A DNA stretch of 64,000 nt from Rahnella laticis (GTDB lineage Bacteria > Pseudomonadota > Gammaproteobacteria > Enterobacterales > Enterobacteriaceae). A model generated the notes under the pieces. That model did no database searches. It was given only the letters and a program-made list of their open reading frames with translations, and was not told the origin of the DNA. A program made the translations under genes and the position numbers. Every line of letters starts with the position of its first letter. Position 1 is the stretch's first letter. Location: contig NZ_JADOBI010000001.1 of NCBI RefSeq assembly GCF_015644585.1, forward strand, positions 558,001-622,000, given 5' to 3'. This document shows, one piece after another, positions 43,992 to 52,684 of the stretch.

Positions 43992-44115
43992 GCGTGTCTC
44001 AGGCGGTGCAAAACAGGGATGTCGTTTACCGTCAAATAGATGATTTTTTTGTCGCGTAAACAACGGTATTTGGTTTAGTTTTATACGGTTTGATGACAGA
44101 CAGGCGCGGGGAATA

Positions 44116-44772
44116 ATGATGAGTGAACGTATCGATTATCAAATCGAAAAATACCAATTTGCGGCAATTGACGAATCTCCCCGGCTAACGCAGCAGTGGG
44201 CGGAAGTGACAGAAGAGTGCAGGCAGATAAAAGCCGGAAGTGAAGAGCGGCTGCATCTTGCGTTACTGAATGTGGATTACGTCACCAGCTTTGAAATCCC
44301 GTTTCGCCTCCAGCTGATCCGCGCCCCGCAGCTGATAGATCAACTGCGTAAAACGCTGCCGTTGGGCCGCAAGCCGGTCAACATCAGCGAAAACCGGTAT
44401 GGCTGTGTTTATAGCATCAGGGCCGATCTGAACAATGTCCCCGATGCTTTTCGCTATCGTTTTACCCACCGGATCCGCCGCGTGACGGCGGATGGCGTGA
44501 CAACGACCGCGTATCAGGACATTGCAAAACAGGTTAAAGCACCTCGTGAACGTCTGCGTCTGGCGCTGGAAGCCGGTTTATCTGTCAGCGCTCTGGACGG
44601 TTTATTCTGGTTCGGTATGCAGCGTATCGCCGCTGACGTTTCAACGCTGAGAAAGTCCGGCATGCGGATTGCCACCGCCGGGGCCGAAGCCTTCGATAAT
44701 CTGACCGGGACCACGCGGCAGATCCCTGTCTACCGGTTAGGGCATCCTCTGGAAAATAAAAAGCCCGCTTAG
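44116..44772 (+). CDS. Uncharacterised protein with C-terminal winged-helix-like domain
   Basis: 218 residues. I do not recognise the N-terminal two thirds. The last 60 residues (LALEAGLSVSALDGLFWFGMQRIAADVSTLRKSGMRI ... QIPVYRLG) follow the pattern of the HTH_39-type helix-turn-helix, a fold found in phage and accessory regulators. GGGGA precedes ATG 44116; ATG 44119 is an alternative. The final codons and stop lie inside the terminator hairpin, so the protein's C-terminus is encoded by the stem. Possibly a remnant of a mobile element. Confidence 0.6.
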   Translation: MMSERIDYQIEKYQFAAIDESPRLTQQWAEVTEECRQIKAGSEERLHLALLNVDYVTSFEIPFRLQLIRAPQLIDQLRKTLPLGRKPVNISENRYGCVYSIRADLNNVPDAFRYRFTHRIRRVTADGVTTTAYQDIAKQVKAPRERLRLALEAGLSVSALDGLFWFGMQRIAADVSTLRKSGMRIATAGAEAFDNLTGTTRQIPVYRLGHPLENKKPA

Positions 44773-44791
44773 TTTTCTGAGCGGGCTTTTC
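44757..44791 (+). terminator. Terminator overlapping the end of the preceding gene
   Basis: Stem AAAAAGCCCGCT / AGCGGGCTTTT with a 10-base loop; the stop codon of the upstream gene (44770-44772) is in the loop. Confidence 0.88.
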
Positions 44792-44968
44792 TGGTCGGGA
44801 TCGCCATTACCCGTAACTGGCTAATCTGTTTGCTAAAACCAGGTTCAATTTTCGTCAAGAGCCTCTGAATGACCCGCTGCAGAGGCAGATTAACAAAGGC
44901 GGGTGATTCCTGGTTTCCCTGCCACTACTCTGATATGACTGATCACAATGCCACGTGCCGGATAAGCA

Positions 44969-45043
44969 TTAATGGGCAAAGAGCGCAATCAGGATAATGA
45001 TTGGAATGGGCACGCCTAAAAATAACAGTAACAATGAGCGCAT
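44969..45043 (-). CDS. 24-residue membrane peptide
   Basis: Sequence MRSLLLLFLGVPIPIIILIALFAH, a single hydrophobic span broken by a Pro-Ile-Pro motif, ending in TAA. GAGAGG lies 7 bases before the ATG. It starts 25 bases after the stop of the larger membrane-protein gene on the same strand, so both should be on one transcript. Similar VPIPIIILIALF peptides occur next to homologues of that gene in other proteobacteria, as far as I recall. Probably a genuine small subunit or partner; function unknown. Confidence 0.7.
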   Translation of the reverse strand: MRSLLLLFLGVPIPIIILIALFAH

Positions 45044-45068
45044 GGTAAACCTCTCTCATATTTAAGGA

Positions 45069-46022
45069 TTATAAATCACGTTGACGGCCACCGAAGGTCG
45101 CACACAAGCTCGCTACGAAAGCGCCCGCCAGCAAAGAAATAAATGTCCAGAGCATCAGATAGCTCGTGGTTTTGCGTGCGGCATCAGCAGCTTGCTGCGC
45201 TTTTTCCTTCGCTTCTTTTAATTTAGCCTGGGCTTTGTCATAGGTGCTTTGTACCCTCTGTTCAGCCTCTTGCTGACTGATACCCGTGTTTTGAGCAATC
45301 AACCGCGCGACATACTGACGATCATCCTGGGGTAAGGCGCCGGACGTTATGCTGTTGGCAAATATACCGGTCACTTCGGCTAACTGTGCAGGAGAAACGG
45401 ATGGGTGAGATGCCGATGGCGTTGCAGGAGCAGGTGCGACTGTTGACGACGCGGGATCGGCTACACCGTTTGCAGGTGTGGCAGGATTGTTCGCCCTGAA
45501 CATCGTGTTAACGAAATAGTCCATTGACGAACCGGGTATCGCAGACGATTTGTTCGCCAGACTCGCCGCACCGCTGGCAACGTTACCCACGATTTTAGCC
45601 CCCCCTCCGACGAGTGTTCCCAACGTGCTCGTTAACAGCACAGCAGAGACAAGCGCCGCGACAGCCCAGGCTAAAAACCCATGTGCAGTATCGCGGAAAT
45701 AGACTTCATCGGTGTGGGTATCGACCCATTTCGTGCGCAGTCGTCCGGATAAATAGCCTCCCATGCCCGACGCAACAATCTGAGTAAACGCCAGCCAGGC
45801 TATGGCAGCGATACCCACCGTGCCTGCGTCAAGCCCATGATTTTCCCATGGCGAAACGGACGTGAGACCTAAACCAGCGCCCAATATAAGCAAAATTAAA
45901 GCGAGGGATGCCGCAGCTGCAGCGCCAGCAAATATCGCACCCCATGATACGGCGCTGCTGCTCGCGGCGGGCAGACGCGTATCGGGATACGTCGCTGTTG
46001 AGTGTTCGGGAATGTGAGTCAT
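45069..46022 (-). CDS. Multi-span membrane protein of unknown function
   Basis: 317 residues. Hydrophobic segments lie at about 24-52 (VSWGAIFAGAAAAASLALILL), 68-92, 112-140 and 285-310. Between them is a periplasmic or cytoplasmic Pro/Ala/Ser-rich linker (about 185-210) and a coiled-coil of Ala/Lys/Glu (KAQAKLKEAKEKAQQAADAARK, about 265-285). The SGRLRTKW and FRDTAHGFLAWA blocks recur in uncharacterised proteobacterial membrane proteins. ATG 46022 has AGGACAA upstream. A 24-residue membrane peptide follows. Confidence 0.75.
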   Translation of the reverse strand: MTHIPEHSTATYPDTRLPAASSSAVSWGAIFAGAAAAASLALILLILGAGLGLTSVSPWENHGLDAGTVGIAAIAWLAFTQIVASGMGGYLSGRLRTKWVDTHTDEVYFRDTAHGFLAWAVAALVSAVLLTSTLGTLVGGGAKIVGNVASGAASLANKSSAIPGSSMDYFVNTMFRANNPATPANGVADPASSTVAPAPATPSASHPSVSPAQLAEVTGIFANSITSGALPQDDRQYVARLIAQNTGISQQEAEQRVQSTYDKAQAKLKEAKEKAQQAADAARKTTSYLMLWTFISLLAGAFVASLCATFGGRQRDL

Positions 46023-46388
46023 TTATGTTGTCCTTAATTAATCTTTGCGTTCAACTGATTGAAGAAACAGAAAACATTTTCATCTTCAACATTAAGGCTC
46101 TTCACGAGCCGGGTGATGCAAGTTATAAAAAGGAAGGCTGTAAAACTGAAAAAAGTAGAACTAATAATCACAATGGAAATTTATTCCATGACTAAGAATA
46201 GTAGATAATTTCGCTGTAAATGGATTTTTAAAATTTAAAAATACGTTACTTTTTAATGCGGCGGATTTTATAGCGAATTCAGGTTGACGAGGCGCGTTTT
46301 CGCAACCTGCCACTCCAGGAAAAGTGCGAGATACCCTCATCAATTTGTTCTTTGGCTTAAAGCCGTCACTCAAAAAAACCAAAACAAA
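46023..46388. other. AT-rich gap between membrane protein and tRNA-Asn
   Basis: About 365 bases. No open frame with a ribosome-binding site. A short hairpin GGCTCttcacGAGCC lies near 46095. It must hold the promoter of the leftward membrane-protein gene. Confidence 0.5.
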
Positions 46389-46416
46389 AAGCCCGCTTAG
46401 TTTCCTAAGCGGGCTT
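46389..46416 (-). terminator. Terminator of the first tRNA-Asn gene
   Basis: Perfect 12-base stem AAGCCCGCTTAG / CTAAGCGGGCTT with loop TTTC; on the minus strand it is followed by TTTTTGTTTT. Confidence 0.88.
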
Positions 46417-46425
46417 CTCTAAATT

Positions 46426-46501
46426 TGGCTCCTCTGACTGGACTCGAACCAGTGACATACGGATTAACAGTCCGCCGTTCTACCGACTGAACTACAGAGG
46501 A
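46426..46501 (-). tRNA. tRNA-Asn (anticodon GUU)
   Basis: 76 bases including an encoded CCA. The minus strand folds into a full cloverleaf: acceptor TCCTCTG/CAGAGGA, anticodon loop with GTT in CGGACTGTTAATCCG, T-arm CTGGTTCGAGTCCAG. It is identical over all 76 bases to the copy at 60232. Confidence 0.97.
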
Positions 46502-46763
46502 ATCGTGTGAACGGGGCGCATAATAACGGGTGATGACGTCGTTGGCAAAGGATTTTTTACATCTGCGTTTTTATGGCGACTATTTGTTCAGGTTATTAAA
46601 AAACAAGCAAAAAAGTCTGCTCTCCTTCAAATTTATTGAATCCTTATGTTAAACAAATGATATTTATTCTCATCCTGAATCGCGTAGAGTGAATCTATTA
46701 TTGCGGCCTGGCGAAAAGGGCCTCTTTGCGGATTATCTCCCTGAATATGAGGATGAATACTCG

Positions 46764-47789
46764 ATGAAAAATATTGGATTTTTATCATTTGGTCACTGGA
46801 CGCCGTCGCCACAGTCCGGCACCCGTTCGGCGGCTGACGCTTTGCTGCAATCTATCGATCTGGCCGTCGCCGCTGAAGAACTGGGCGCGGATGGCGCGTA
46901 TTTTCGCGTGCATCACTTTGCGCGTCAGCTGAGTTCGCCGTTCCCGCTGCTGGCCGCGATTGGTGCGAAGACCCGCAAGATTGAAATCGGTACCGGCGTG
47001 ATCGACATGCGTTATGAAAATCCGCTGTATATGGCCGAAGACGCCAGCGCGGCGGATCTGATTTCCGGCGGGCGTTTGCAGCTGGGGATTAGCCGGGGTT
47101 CACCGGAGCAGGTGATTGATGGCTGGCGCTACTTTGGTTATCAGCCTGAAGAAGGTGAAACCGAGGCGGATATGGCGCGCCGCACGACGGAAAAGTTCCT
47201 CGACGTGCTGCGCGGCGAAGGTTTTGCGAAACCGAATCCTCAGCCGATGTTCCCGAATCCGCCGGGCTTGCTGCGGCCTGAGCCTTATTCTGAAGGTCTA
47301 CGTGACCGCATCTGGTGGGGCGCGGGTTCGAATGCGACCGCAGTCTGGGCGGCGAAGCTGGGTATGAATCTGCAAAGCTCGACGCTGAAAGATGATGAAA
47401 CCGGCGAGCCGTTCCATATCCAGCAGGCGGCGCAAATCCGGGCGTACCGCGCGGCGTGGGCCGAAGCGGGGCATACACGCGCGCCACGCGTTTCTGTCAG
47501 CCGCAGTATTTTTGCGCTGATGGATGACCGCGATCGCATGTATTTTGGCGGTGGCGGCAACGACGGTGACAAAGTCGGTTATCTTGACGAGAAAACCCGT
47601 GCCATCTTCGGGCGCAGCTATGCGGCGACGCCGGACAGGCTGATTGAACAGCTGAAACAGGACGAAGCGATTGCTGAAGCGGACACGTTATTGCTGACTG
47701 TGCCGAATCAGCTGGGCGTGGATTACAACGTTCACGTTATAGAATCGATCCTGAAACACGTGGCACCGGCGATGGGCTGGCGCGACTGA
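46764..47789 (+). CDS. LLM-class flavin-dependent oxidoreductase
   Basis: 341-residue bacterial-luciferase-family monooxygenase. Family features are SIDLAVAAEELGADGAYFRVHHFA, IEIGTGVIDMRYENPLYMAEDA and LQLGISRGSPEQV. It belongs to a different subgroup from the two enzymes at 35-37 kb. ATG 46764 (MKNIGFLSFGHW) is chosen because the family begins there and GAGGATG is upstream; the ATG at 46689 would add an unrelated tail. It is a single-gene unit with its own terminator. Substrate unknown. Confidence 0.85.
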   Translation: MKNIGFLSFGHWTPSPQSGTRSAADALLQSIDLAVAAEELGADGAYFRVHHFARQLSSPFPLLAAIGAKTRKIEIGTGVIDMRYENPLYMAEDASAADLISGGRLQLGISRGSPEQVIDGWRYFGYQPEEGETEADMARRTTEKFLDVLRGEGFAKPNPQPMFPNPPGLLRPEPYSEGLRDRIWWGAGSNATAVWAAKLGMNLQSSTLKDDETGEPFHIQQAAQIRAYRAAWAEAGHTRAPRVSVSRSIFALMDDRDRMYFGGGGNDGDKVGYLDEKTRAIFGRSYAATPDRLIEQLKQDEAIAEADTLLLTVPNQLGVDYNVHVIESILKHVAPAMGWRD

Positions 47790-47855
47790 ACTGCCTGAAA
47801 TCAACAGTTAAGCCGGTAACGTTAAGCCGTAAACTTTAAGCGATAAAAACACTAC

Positions 47856-47886
47856 GCCCGCCGGGTTTTCCTGAGCGGGCATTTTT
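47856..47886 (+). terminator. Terminator after the LLM oxidoreductase
   Basis: GCCCGC / GCGGGC stem with a 13-base loop followed by ATTTTT. Confidence 0.75.
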
Positions 47887-48015
47887 GCGTCTGGCGGGGC
47901 GGCAACAGCCCGCATTCATGAATACAGCTCATAATCTCTATCCGATTCCCCGCCATTATCTCCCGCCGTGAACCCGCTAGTATAAAGTCCTCTCCTTATT
48001 TCCCGATGGAACACC

Positions 48016-49227
48016 ATGACTGATTCTCAGGCACGATCGCAGATCGCTACCGGAAAAACGACCGGCCTCACGTTTGTACTTATTCTCAGCGCATTAATGG
48101 CTTTCACGTCTTTATCGACCGACATTTATTTACCCGCCATGCCGCTGATGGCGAAGGATTTACAGGGCGACGCGGAACTGACCATCACCGGTTTTTTAAT
48201 CGGTTTTTGTATTGCACAACTGATCTGGGGGCCGGTAAGCGATCATTTTGGGCGTCGTCTGCCGCTGTTTATCGGCATGGTGTTGTTCGTCATCGGTTCC
48301 GCCGGTTGCGCGTTATCCACGGATATCGGGCAGATTGTTTTCTGGCGTGTCTTTCAGGCGCTGGGCGCATGTACCGGCCCGATGCTGGCGCGGGCGATGA
48401 TCCGTGACCTGTTCAGCCGCACCCGCGCGGCGCAAATGCTTTCGACGCTGATGATTATCATGGCGATCGCCCCGATTGCCGGGCCGCTGCTGGGCGGGCA
48501 GATGATCAAAGTGACTTCCTGGCATTCTATTTTCTGGCTGCTGGCGGTGATCGGCACATTCATGCTGATTTCCCTGTTCTGGCTGCCGGAAACCTTACCG
48601 GAAGAAAAGCGCGTGAAAGCGTCACTGCGCAGTGCCTTTCGCAACTACTTCACGCTGCTGAGCAACACACAGTACATGCGTTTTACGTTGTGCCTGACGT
48701 TCTATTACGTCGCGGCGTATGCGTTTATCACCGGCTCACCTTTCGTTTACATCACCTATTTTGGCGTCGAGCCGCAGCATTACGGCTGGCTTTTTGCCAT
48801 CAATATCGTCGGGCTGATGGCGGTGAGCATGGTTAACCGGCGTCTGGTGCATCGTTATCCGCTGGAAACGTTACTCAGATACGCCGTGTGTATCGCAATG
48901 CTGGCCGCACTGGTGCTGGCGCTGGCGACCGGCGCAGGAATTGGCGGGATCGGCCTGATTGTGGCGGCGGTATTTGTTTTCTTTGCGATGAATGGCGTTA
49001 TTGCCGCGACGTCAACCGCCGCCGCGCTGGACGCCGTGCCGAACGTTGCCGGTTCTGCCTCTGCACTGATGGGGGCGTTGCAGTACGGCAGCGGGATTAT
49101 CTCTTCATTGTTGCTGGCGCTGCTCAGTGACGGGACGCCGTGGACGATGGGCTGGATTATCGCGGTATTTACCGTAGCCAGCGCCGTGATGGCACTGACT
49201 ACGCGAGGGGCTAAAACGGCGGGTTAG
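48016..49227 (+). CDS. Bcr/CflA-family multidrug MFS exporter
   Basis: 403-residue 12-helix major facilitator. The TM1 motif MAFTSLSTDIYLPAMPLMAKDL is hallmark Bcr/CflA, followed by the MFS motif WGPVSDHFGRRLPLF in loop 2-3 and the APIAGPLLGGQ motif C in TM5. Relatives export bicyclomycin, sulfonamides, chloramphenicol or cysteine. The stop codon overlaps that of the convergent hydrolase gene by 2 bases. Confidence 0.92.
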   Translation: MTDSQARSQIATGKTTGLTFVLILSALMAFTSLSTDIYLPAMPLMAKDLQGDAELTITGFLIGFCIAQLIWGPVSDHFGRRLPLFIGMVLFVIGSAGCALSTDIGQIVFWRVFQALGACTGPMLARAMIRDLFSRTRAAQMLSTLMIIMAIAPIAGPLLGGQMIKVTSWHSIFWLLAVIGTFMLISLFWLPETLPEEKRVKASLRSAFRNYFTLLSNTQYMRFTLCLTFYYVAAYAFITGSPFVYITYFGVEPQHYGWLFAINIVGLMAVSMVNRRLVHRYPLETLLRYAVCIAMLAALVLALATGAGIGGIGLIVAAVFVFFAMNGVIAATSTAAALDAVPNVAGSASALMGALQYGSGIISSLLLALLSDGTPWTMGWIIAVFTVASAVMALTTRGAKTAG

Positions 49228-50273
49228 ATATTTTTGTCGAAGAAGGTATCAAGTTTGGTCATTGCCTGATCGACATAACGCGGCACCCAGTACGTCTCGA
49301 TGTGCGTCGCGCCTTCGATCAGATACAGCTCTTTATTCTGTGTGCCGGTGGCCTTTTTAAACGCGCTTTCCGTCATGTAAAGCGAGTCGGCTTTGGTGCC
49401 GGCCATCATCAGTAAAGGCTGGTTGATGAGATCCATACTGGTCGAGGCATCAAAACTCATCAGATCCAGCAGGCTGCTGGTGGTGTAGCGGAAGGTCGAG
49501 TTCGGGTGCGCGTGGGTTTTTCCGTAGTACTCGAAGCCCTGACGGTACAGATCAAACGGGAGTTTCGCGACCTGTTCGTCGGTGAGCTTCGCGTCGCCCG
49601 TATAACTGATTTCGCCCGTGGTGACTTCTTTGATGCGTGCGTCGGTTGCCTGTTTCAGGCGTTCCTGAATGGTGGAAATCTGCGAGTCCTGATAGCCGTT
49701 GCGGCGCACCAGGCCGGAGTTAAACATGCTCAGCGTCGCCAGTGCTTTGAAGCGTTTGTCGGTCTGGGCGGCTTTCAGGGAATAACCGCCGCCGCCGCAG
49801 ATGCCCAGCAGGCCGATGCGTGCGGTGTCCACGCCCGGATACTGGCTGATGTAGTCGGCCATGCCGTGAATATCTTCAATGCGGTTTGCCGGTTTATCGA
49901 CGCTGCGCGGCATACCGCCGCTGGCTCCCTGATACGCCGCATCGGCCGCAATGGTGATGTAGCCGTGTTCGGCGAGGCGCTGCGCGTAAAGCCCGGCGAC
50001 CTGTTCTTTTACGCCGCCGTTAGGGTGCGCGACGACCACCGTCGGGTATTTTTTTGCCGGGTCGTAGTTGGCGGGCGTGTAGACATTCGCGGCAATCTGA
50101 ATGCCGTGAAGATCGTATTTCACCGGATGAATGTTGACCTTGCCCTGGACGTTTTCGGTGATCGCGCCGTCATACACCAGCGTGAATGGATTTTTACGGT
50201 AATCAGCCGCATGGGCGGACGTCATTCCGGCAATGGCTGTCAGCAGCATGGCGCTGAGGAAAGTGGATTTCAT
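49224..50273 (-). CDS. Secreted alpha/beta hydrolase with Cys nucleophile
   Basis: 349 residues. The signal peptide is about 1-23 (STFLSAMLLTAIAGMTSAHA). The alpha/beta-hydrolase fold has PTVVVAHPNGGVKEQ for the oxyanion region and a nucleophile elbow GICGGGGYS, where Cys replaces the usual Ser as in dienelactone hydrolases. The late acid/His are in GATHIETYW. It is divergent from the two-component genes that follow, whose operator-like repeats are in the shared 243-base gap, so it may be part of the same regulon. Substrate unknown. Confidence 0.85.
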   Translation of the reverse strand: MKSTFLSAMLLTAIAGMTSAHAADYRKNPFTLVYDGAITENVQGKVNIHPVKYDLHGIQIAANVYTPANYDPAKKYPTVVVAHPNGGVKEQVAGLYAQRLAEHGYITIAADAAYQGASGGMPRSVDKPANRIEDIHGMADYISQYPGVDTARIGLLGICGGGGYSLKAAQTDKRFKALATLSMFNSGLVRRNGYQDSQISTIQERLKQATDARIKEVTTGEISYTGDAKLTDEQVAKLPFDLYRQGFEYYGKTHAHPNSTFRYTTSSLLDLMSFDASTSMDLINQPLLMMAGTKADSLYMTESAFKKATGTQNKELYLIEGATHIETYWVPRYVDQAMTKLDTFFDKNI

Positions 50274-50418
50274 GGTATCTCCCGAATGTGTGGTGTTCGC
50301 TGTCGTTGTGATAACGAAACGGACTTCGACTGTGAATGAGCCGGTTCAGGGTAGGGCGGCGGGGCTGTCAGCACCGTGACGGGAAAATAACAATCCTGTC
50401 AGTCAGGAAAATGCGTAA

Positions 50419-50473
50419 CTGACAGAATTGTCAGGAAAATGTCAGCCAGCTGTACGGGATGAAACGCTACTAT
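50419..50473 (+). promoter_or_regulatory. Operator and promoter of the two-component operon
   Basis: Palindrome CTGACA-GAAT-TGTCAG (50419-50434), then a third half-site GTCAGCC (50441-50447), then a TACTAT -10 candidate (50468-50473) 49 bases before the response-regulator start. The same arrangement recurs at 52585-52639. Further TGTCAG half sites at about 50367 and 50397 face the divergent hydrolase. Confidence 0.7.
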
Positions 50474-50516
50474 CGCCCCTGCACGCGGGCACAGGAAAGC
50501 TTGAGAGGAAATCAGG

Positions 50517-51197
50517 ATGCGACTGTTACTGGTTGAAGACGAAGAAAAAACATCGGCGTATCTGAGCCGCGCGCTGGGCGAATCCGGCTTTACCGTGGAT
50601 GTCTCGGCGGACGGTGCCGAGGGGCTGCACTACGCGCTGGAATTTGATTACGACGCGATCATTCTGGATGTGATGCTGCCGGGCATGGACGGTTACCGCG
50701 TGCTGGAAGGGCTGCGTGCCAGTAAACAAACGCCGGTGCTGATGCTTTCTGCGCGGGGTTCGGTGGATGAACGCGTTAAAGGCCTGCGACTGGGCGCGGA
50801 TGATTACCTGCCAAAACCGTTTTCCCTGATTGAGCTGGTTGCACGAATTCAGGCGCTGGTGCGTCGCCGTACAACGGATGGTGCCGATATCACGCAGCTG
50901 CAAATTCACGATCTGCATCTGGATCTGCTGGCCCGCCGCGTTTTTCGTGCCGGTGCGCGGCTGGAACTGACGGCGAAGGAGTTTGCGCTGCTGAGCCTGC
51001 TGGCGCGCCATCAGGGCGAGATCCTCTCCAAAATGATGATTGCCGAACAGGTGTGGGATATGAATTTCGACAGCGATGCGAACGTGGTTGAAGTCGCGAT
51101 TAAACGCCTGCGCGCCAAGATTGATATGCCGTTTGAGGGCAAGCTGCTGCATACCGTTCGCGGTATGGGCTACGTCCTTGAAGTCAGGCCCGAGTAA
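50517..51197 (+). CDS. OmpR-family response regulator, CusR-like
   Basis: 226 residues. The receiver domain has EDE at 7-9, phospho-acceptor Asp51 in [12 protein letters not shown], and Lys in YLPKPFS. The C-terminal winged helix has the OmpR/PhoB pattern [18 protein letters not shown]. It is closest in type to CusR/PcoR/CopR heavy-metal response regulators. The kinase gene follows 15 bases later. A palindrome typical of this subfamily precedes it, suggesting autoregulation. Confidence 0.92.
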   Translation: MRLLLVEDEEKTSAYLSRALGESGFTVDVSADGAEGLHYALEFDYDAIILDVMLPGMDGYRVLEGLRASKQTPVLMLSARGSVDERVKGLRLGADDYLPKPFSLIELVARIQALVRRRTTDGADITQLQIHDLHLDLLARRVFRAGARLELTAKEFALLSLLARHQGEILSKMMIAEQVWDMNFDSDANVVEVAIKRLRAKIDMPFEGKLLHTVRGMGYVLEVRPE

Positions 51198-51212
51198 GCG
51201 AAGGAGAAACGC

Positions 51213-52616
51213 ATGTTCAGACGTTCGATTTCGCTCCACATGGCGCTGATGTTTGCGCTCGCCGCCTTGCTGATTGTCTCGGCGATCGGGATTTTGCTGC
51301 GAAGCTCGCTGCATGATTCTTTGCAAAAACAGATGCATAACGAGCTGCTGTTTCGTGAATCGCTGATGAGCCCGTGGATCACCGCGCGCACATCGGCGGA
51401 AGGCTGGTCAACGCTGGCCGGTAAATTCACGCTTCTGGCGAGTTCGGAGGGCGAGCGGGTTCGTTACTGGATTGTCAGCGACGATCCGCGTTTCAGCGTA
51501 GGCGGCACGCCGCCGGTAGGCGTTACGTGGTCATCCCTGCAAGAGGGATTCAATAAACTGCCCGGTTCCTCCGAAGGTTCCTGTTCGCTGTTTCTGCTGG
51601 TGAAAACTCTGCCCGCCAACGGCGACAGACCGGCGCTGCGCTATGTTGTGGCTATCGATTCCACGCCGTATATGGGCACGCTGGATGCGTTTACGCAGAC
51701 GCTGATTGTGATTACGGCGCTGGGTGCGCTGATTGTCGCCTTGCTGGGATACGCCGTTTCGCGAATCGGGCTGCGGCCGGTCGGCGCGCTGAGTGATCAG
51801 GCGCAGCAGCTTGCGCCGGGAGATCACGGGCAGCGGCTGGACACCACGTTTTTACCTCACGAACTGCAACCGCTGGCCGCCTCGTTTAACGGCGTGCTTG
51901 AGCGGCAGGAAATCGCCTGGCGGCAGCTGGAAAGTTTTAACGCGGATGTCGCCCATGAACTGCGCACGCCGCTGACCAACCTGATTGGCCAGACACAGCT
52001 CGGCCTTTCGCGTCGCCGGTCGTATGAGGAGCTGGAAGAGTTGCTCGGCTCGAACCTCGAAGAACTCGGGCGGATGACGTCCATCGTCAATGACATGCTG
52101 TTTCTTTCACACGCGCACGCCGGTGAACATGCGTCCCAGCTAACGCGCATTTCCCTGCGTGAAGAAACGCTGAAAACGGCGGAATACGTCGAGCCTTCTT
52201 TCGCTGAAAAACAGCTTTCTCTGGAAGTGGAAGGGGATGTCACCGCCCTGATTGACCGGCGTCTGTTCCACCGTTCGCTGGCGAATCTGCTGGAGAACAG
52301 CGCCCGACATTCACCGCCGCAAAGCACCGTGACCGTCCGGTTGAGTGAGCAAAATAATCAGGCGTTCGTTGCCGTGTCCAACCCCGGCGAGCCTATCGCG
52401 GCGGGGCATCTGCACCGCCTGTTTGAGCGTTTTTACCGGGTGGACTCCTCGCGCACCAAAAGCGATACGCATCATGGCCTGGGGTTATCCATCGTCCGCG
52501 CGGTGGCGATTATGCATCAGGGCGATGTGTTTGCCCGCAGCGAAGGCGGCGTCAATACCTTCGGACTCACGCTGGCGATGACGGCTGACAAGATTGTCAG
52601 GAGGCCGTCAGCCTGA
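51213..52616 (+). CDS. Sensor histidine kinase, CusS-like
   Basis: 467 residues. TM1 is at about 11-30, a periplasmic sensor of about 130 residues follows, TM2 is at about 163-182, then HAMP, and the phospho-acceptor His248 in ADVAHELRTPLTN. The ATPase domain has ENSARHSPP (N box), the FERFYR segment and GLGLSIV (G box). The heavy-metal-sensor kinase architecture is clear, but the sensor domain has few Met/His/Cys residues, so the signal may not be a metal. The downstream operon's operator overlaps its last codons and stop. Confidence 0.92.
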   Translation: MFRRSISLHMALMFALAALLIVSAIGILLRSSLHDSLQKQMHNELLFRESLMSPWITARTSAEGWSTLAGKFTLLASSEGERVRYWIVSDDPRFSVGGTPPVGVTWSSLQEGFNKLPGSSEGSCSLFLLVKTLPANGDRPALRYVVAIDSTPYMGTLDAFTQTLIVITALGALIVALLGYAVSRIGLRPVGALSDQAQQLAPGDHGQRLDTTFLPHELQPLAASFNGVLERQEIAWRQLESFNADVAHELRTPLTNLIGQTQLGLSRRRSYEELEELLGSNLEELGRMTSIVNDMLFLSHAHAGEHASQLTRISLREETLKTAEYVEPSFAEKQLSLEVEGDVTALIDRRLFHRSLANLLENSARHSPPQSTVTVRLSEQNNQAFVAVSNPGEPIAAGHLHRLFERFYRVDSSRTKSDTHHGLGLSIVRAVAIMHQGDVFARSEGGVNTFGLTLAMTADKIVRRPSA

Positions 52617-52639
52617 CGACATGTCGCCCCCGTTAGAAT
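52585..52639 (+). promoter_or_regulatory. Second operator/promoter, for the cupin-CMD-flavodoxin operon
   Basis: CTGACA-AGAT-TGTCAG (52585-52600), half-site GTCAGCC (52607-52613), and TAGAAT -10 candidate (52634-52639). The half-site to -10 distance is 27 bases, identical to the upstream copy, and the gene start is 51 bases after the -10. It lies partly inside the kinase coding sequence. Confidence 0.72.
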
Positions 52640-52684
52640 CATCGCGACGCAGCATCCACATTACTGGCTAAAAGGACGCATCGC

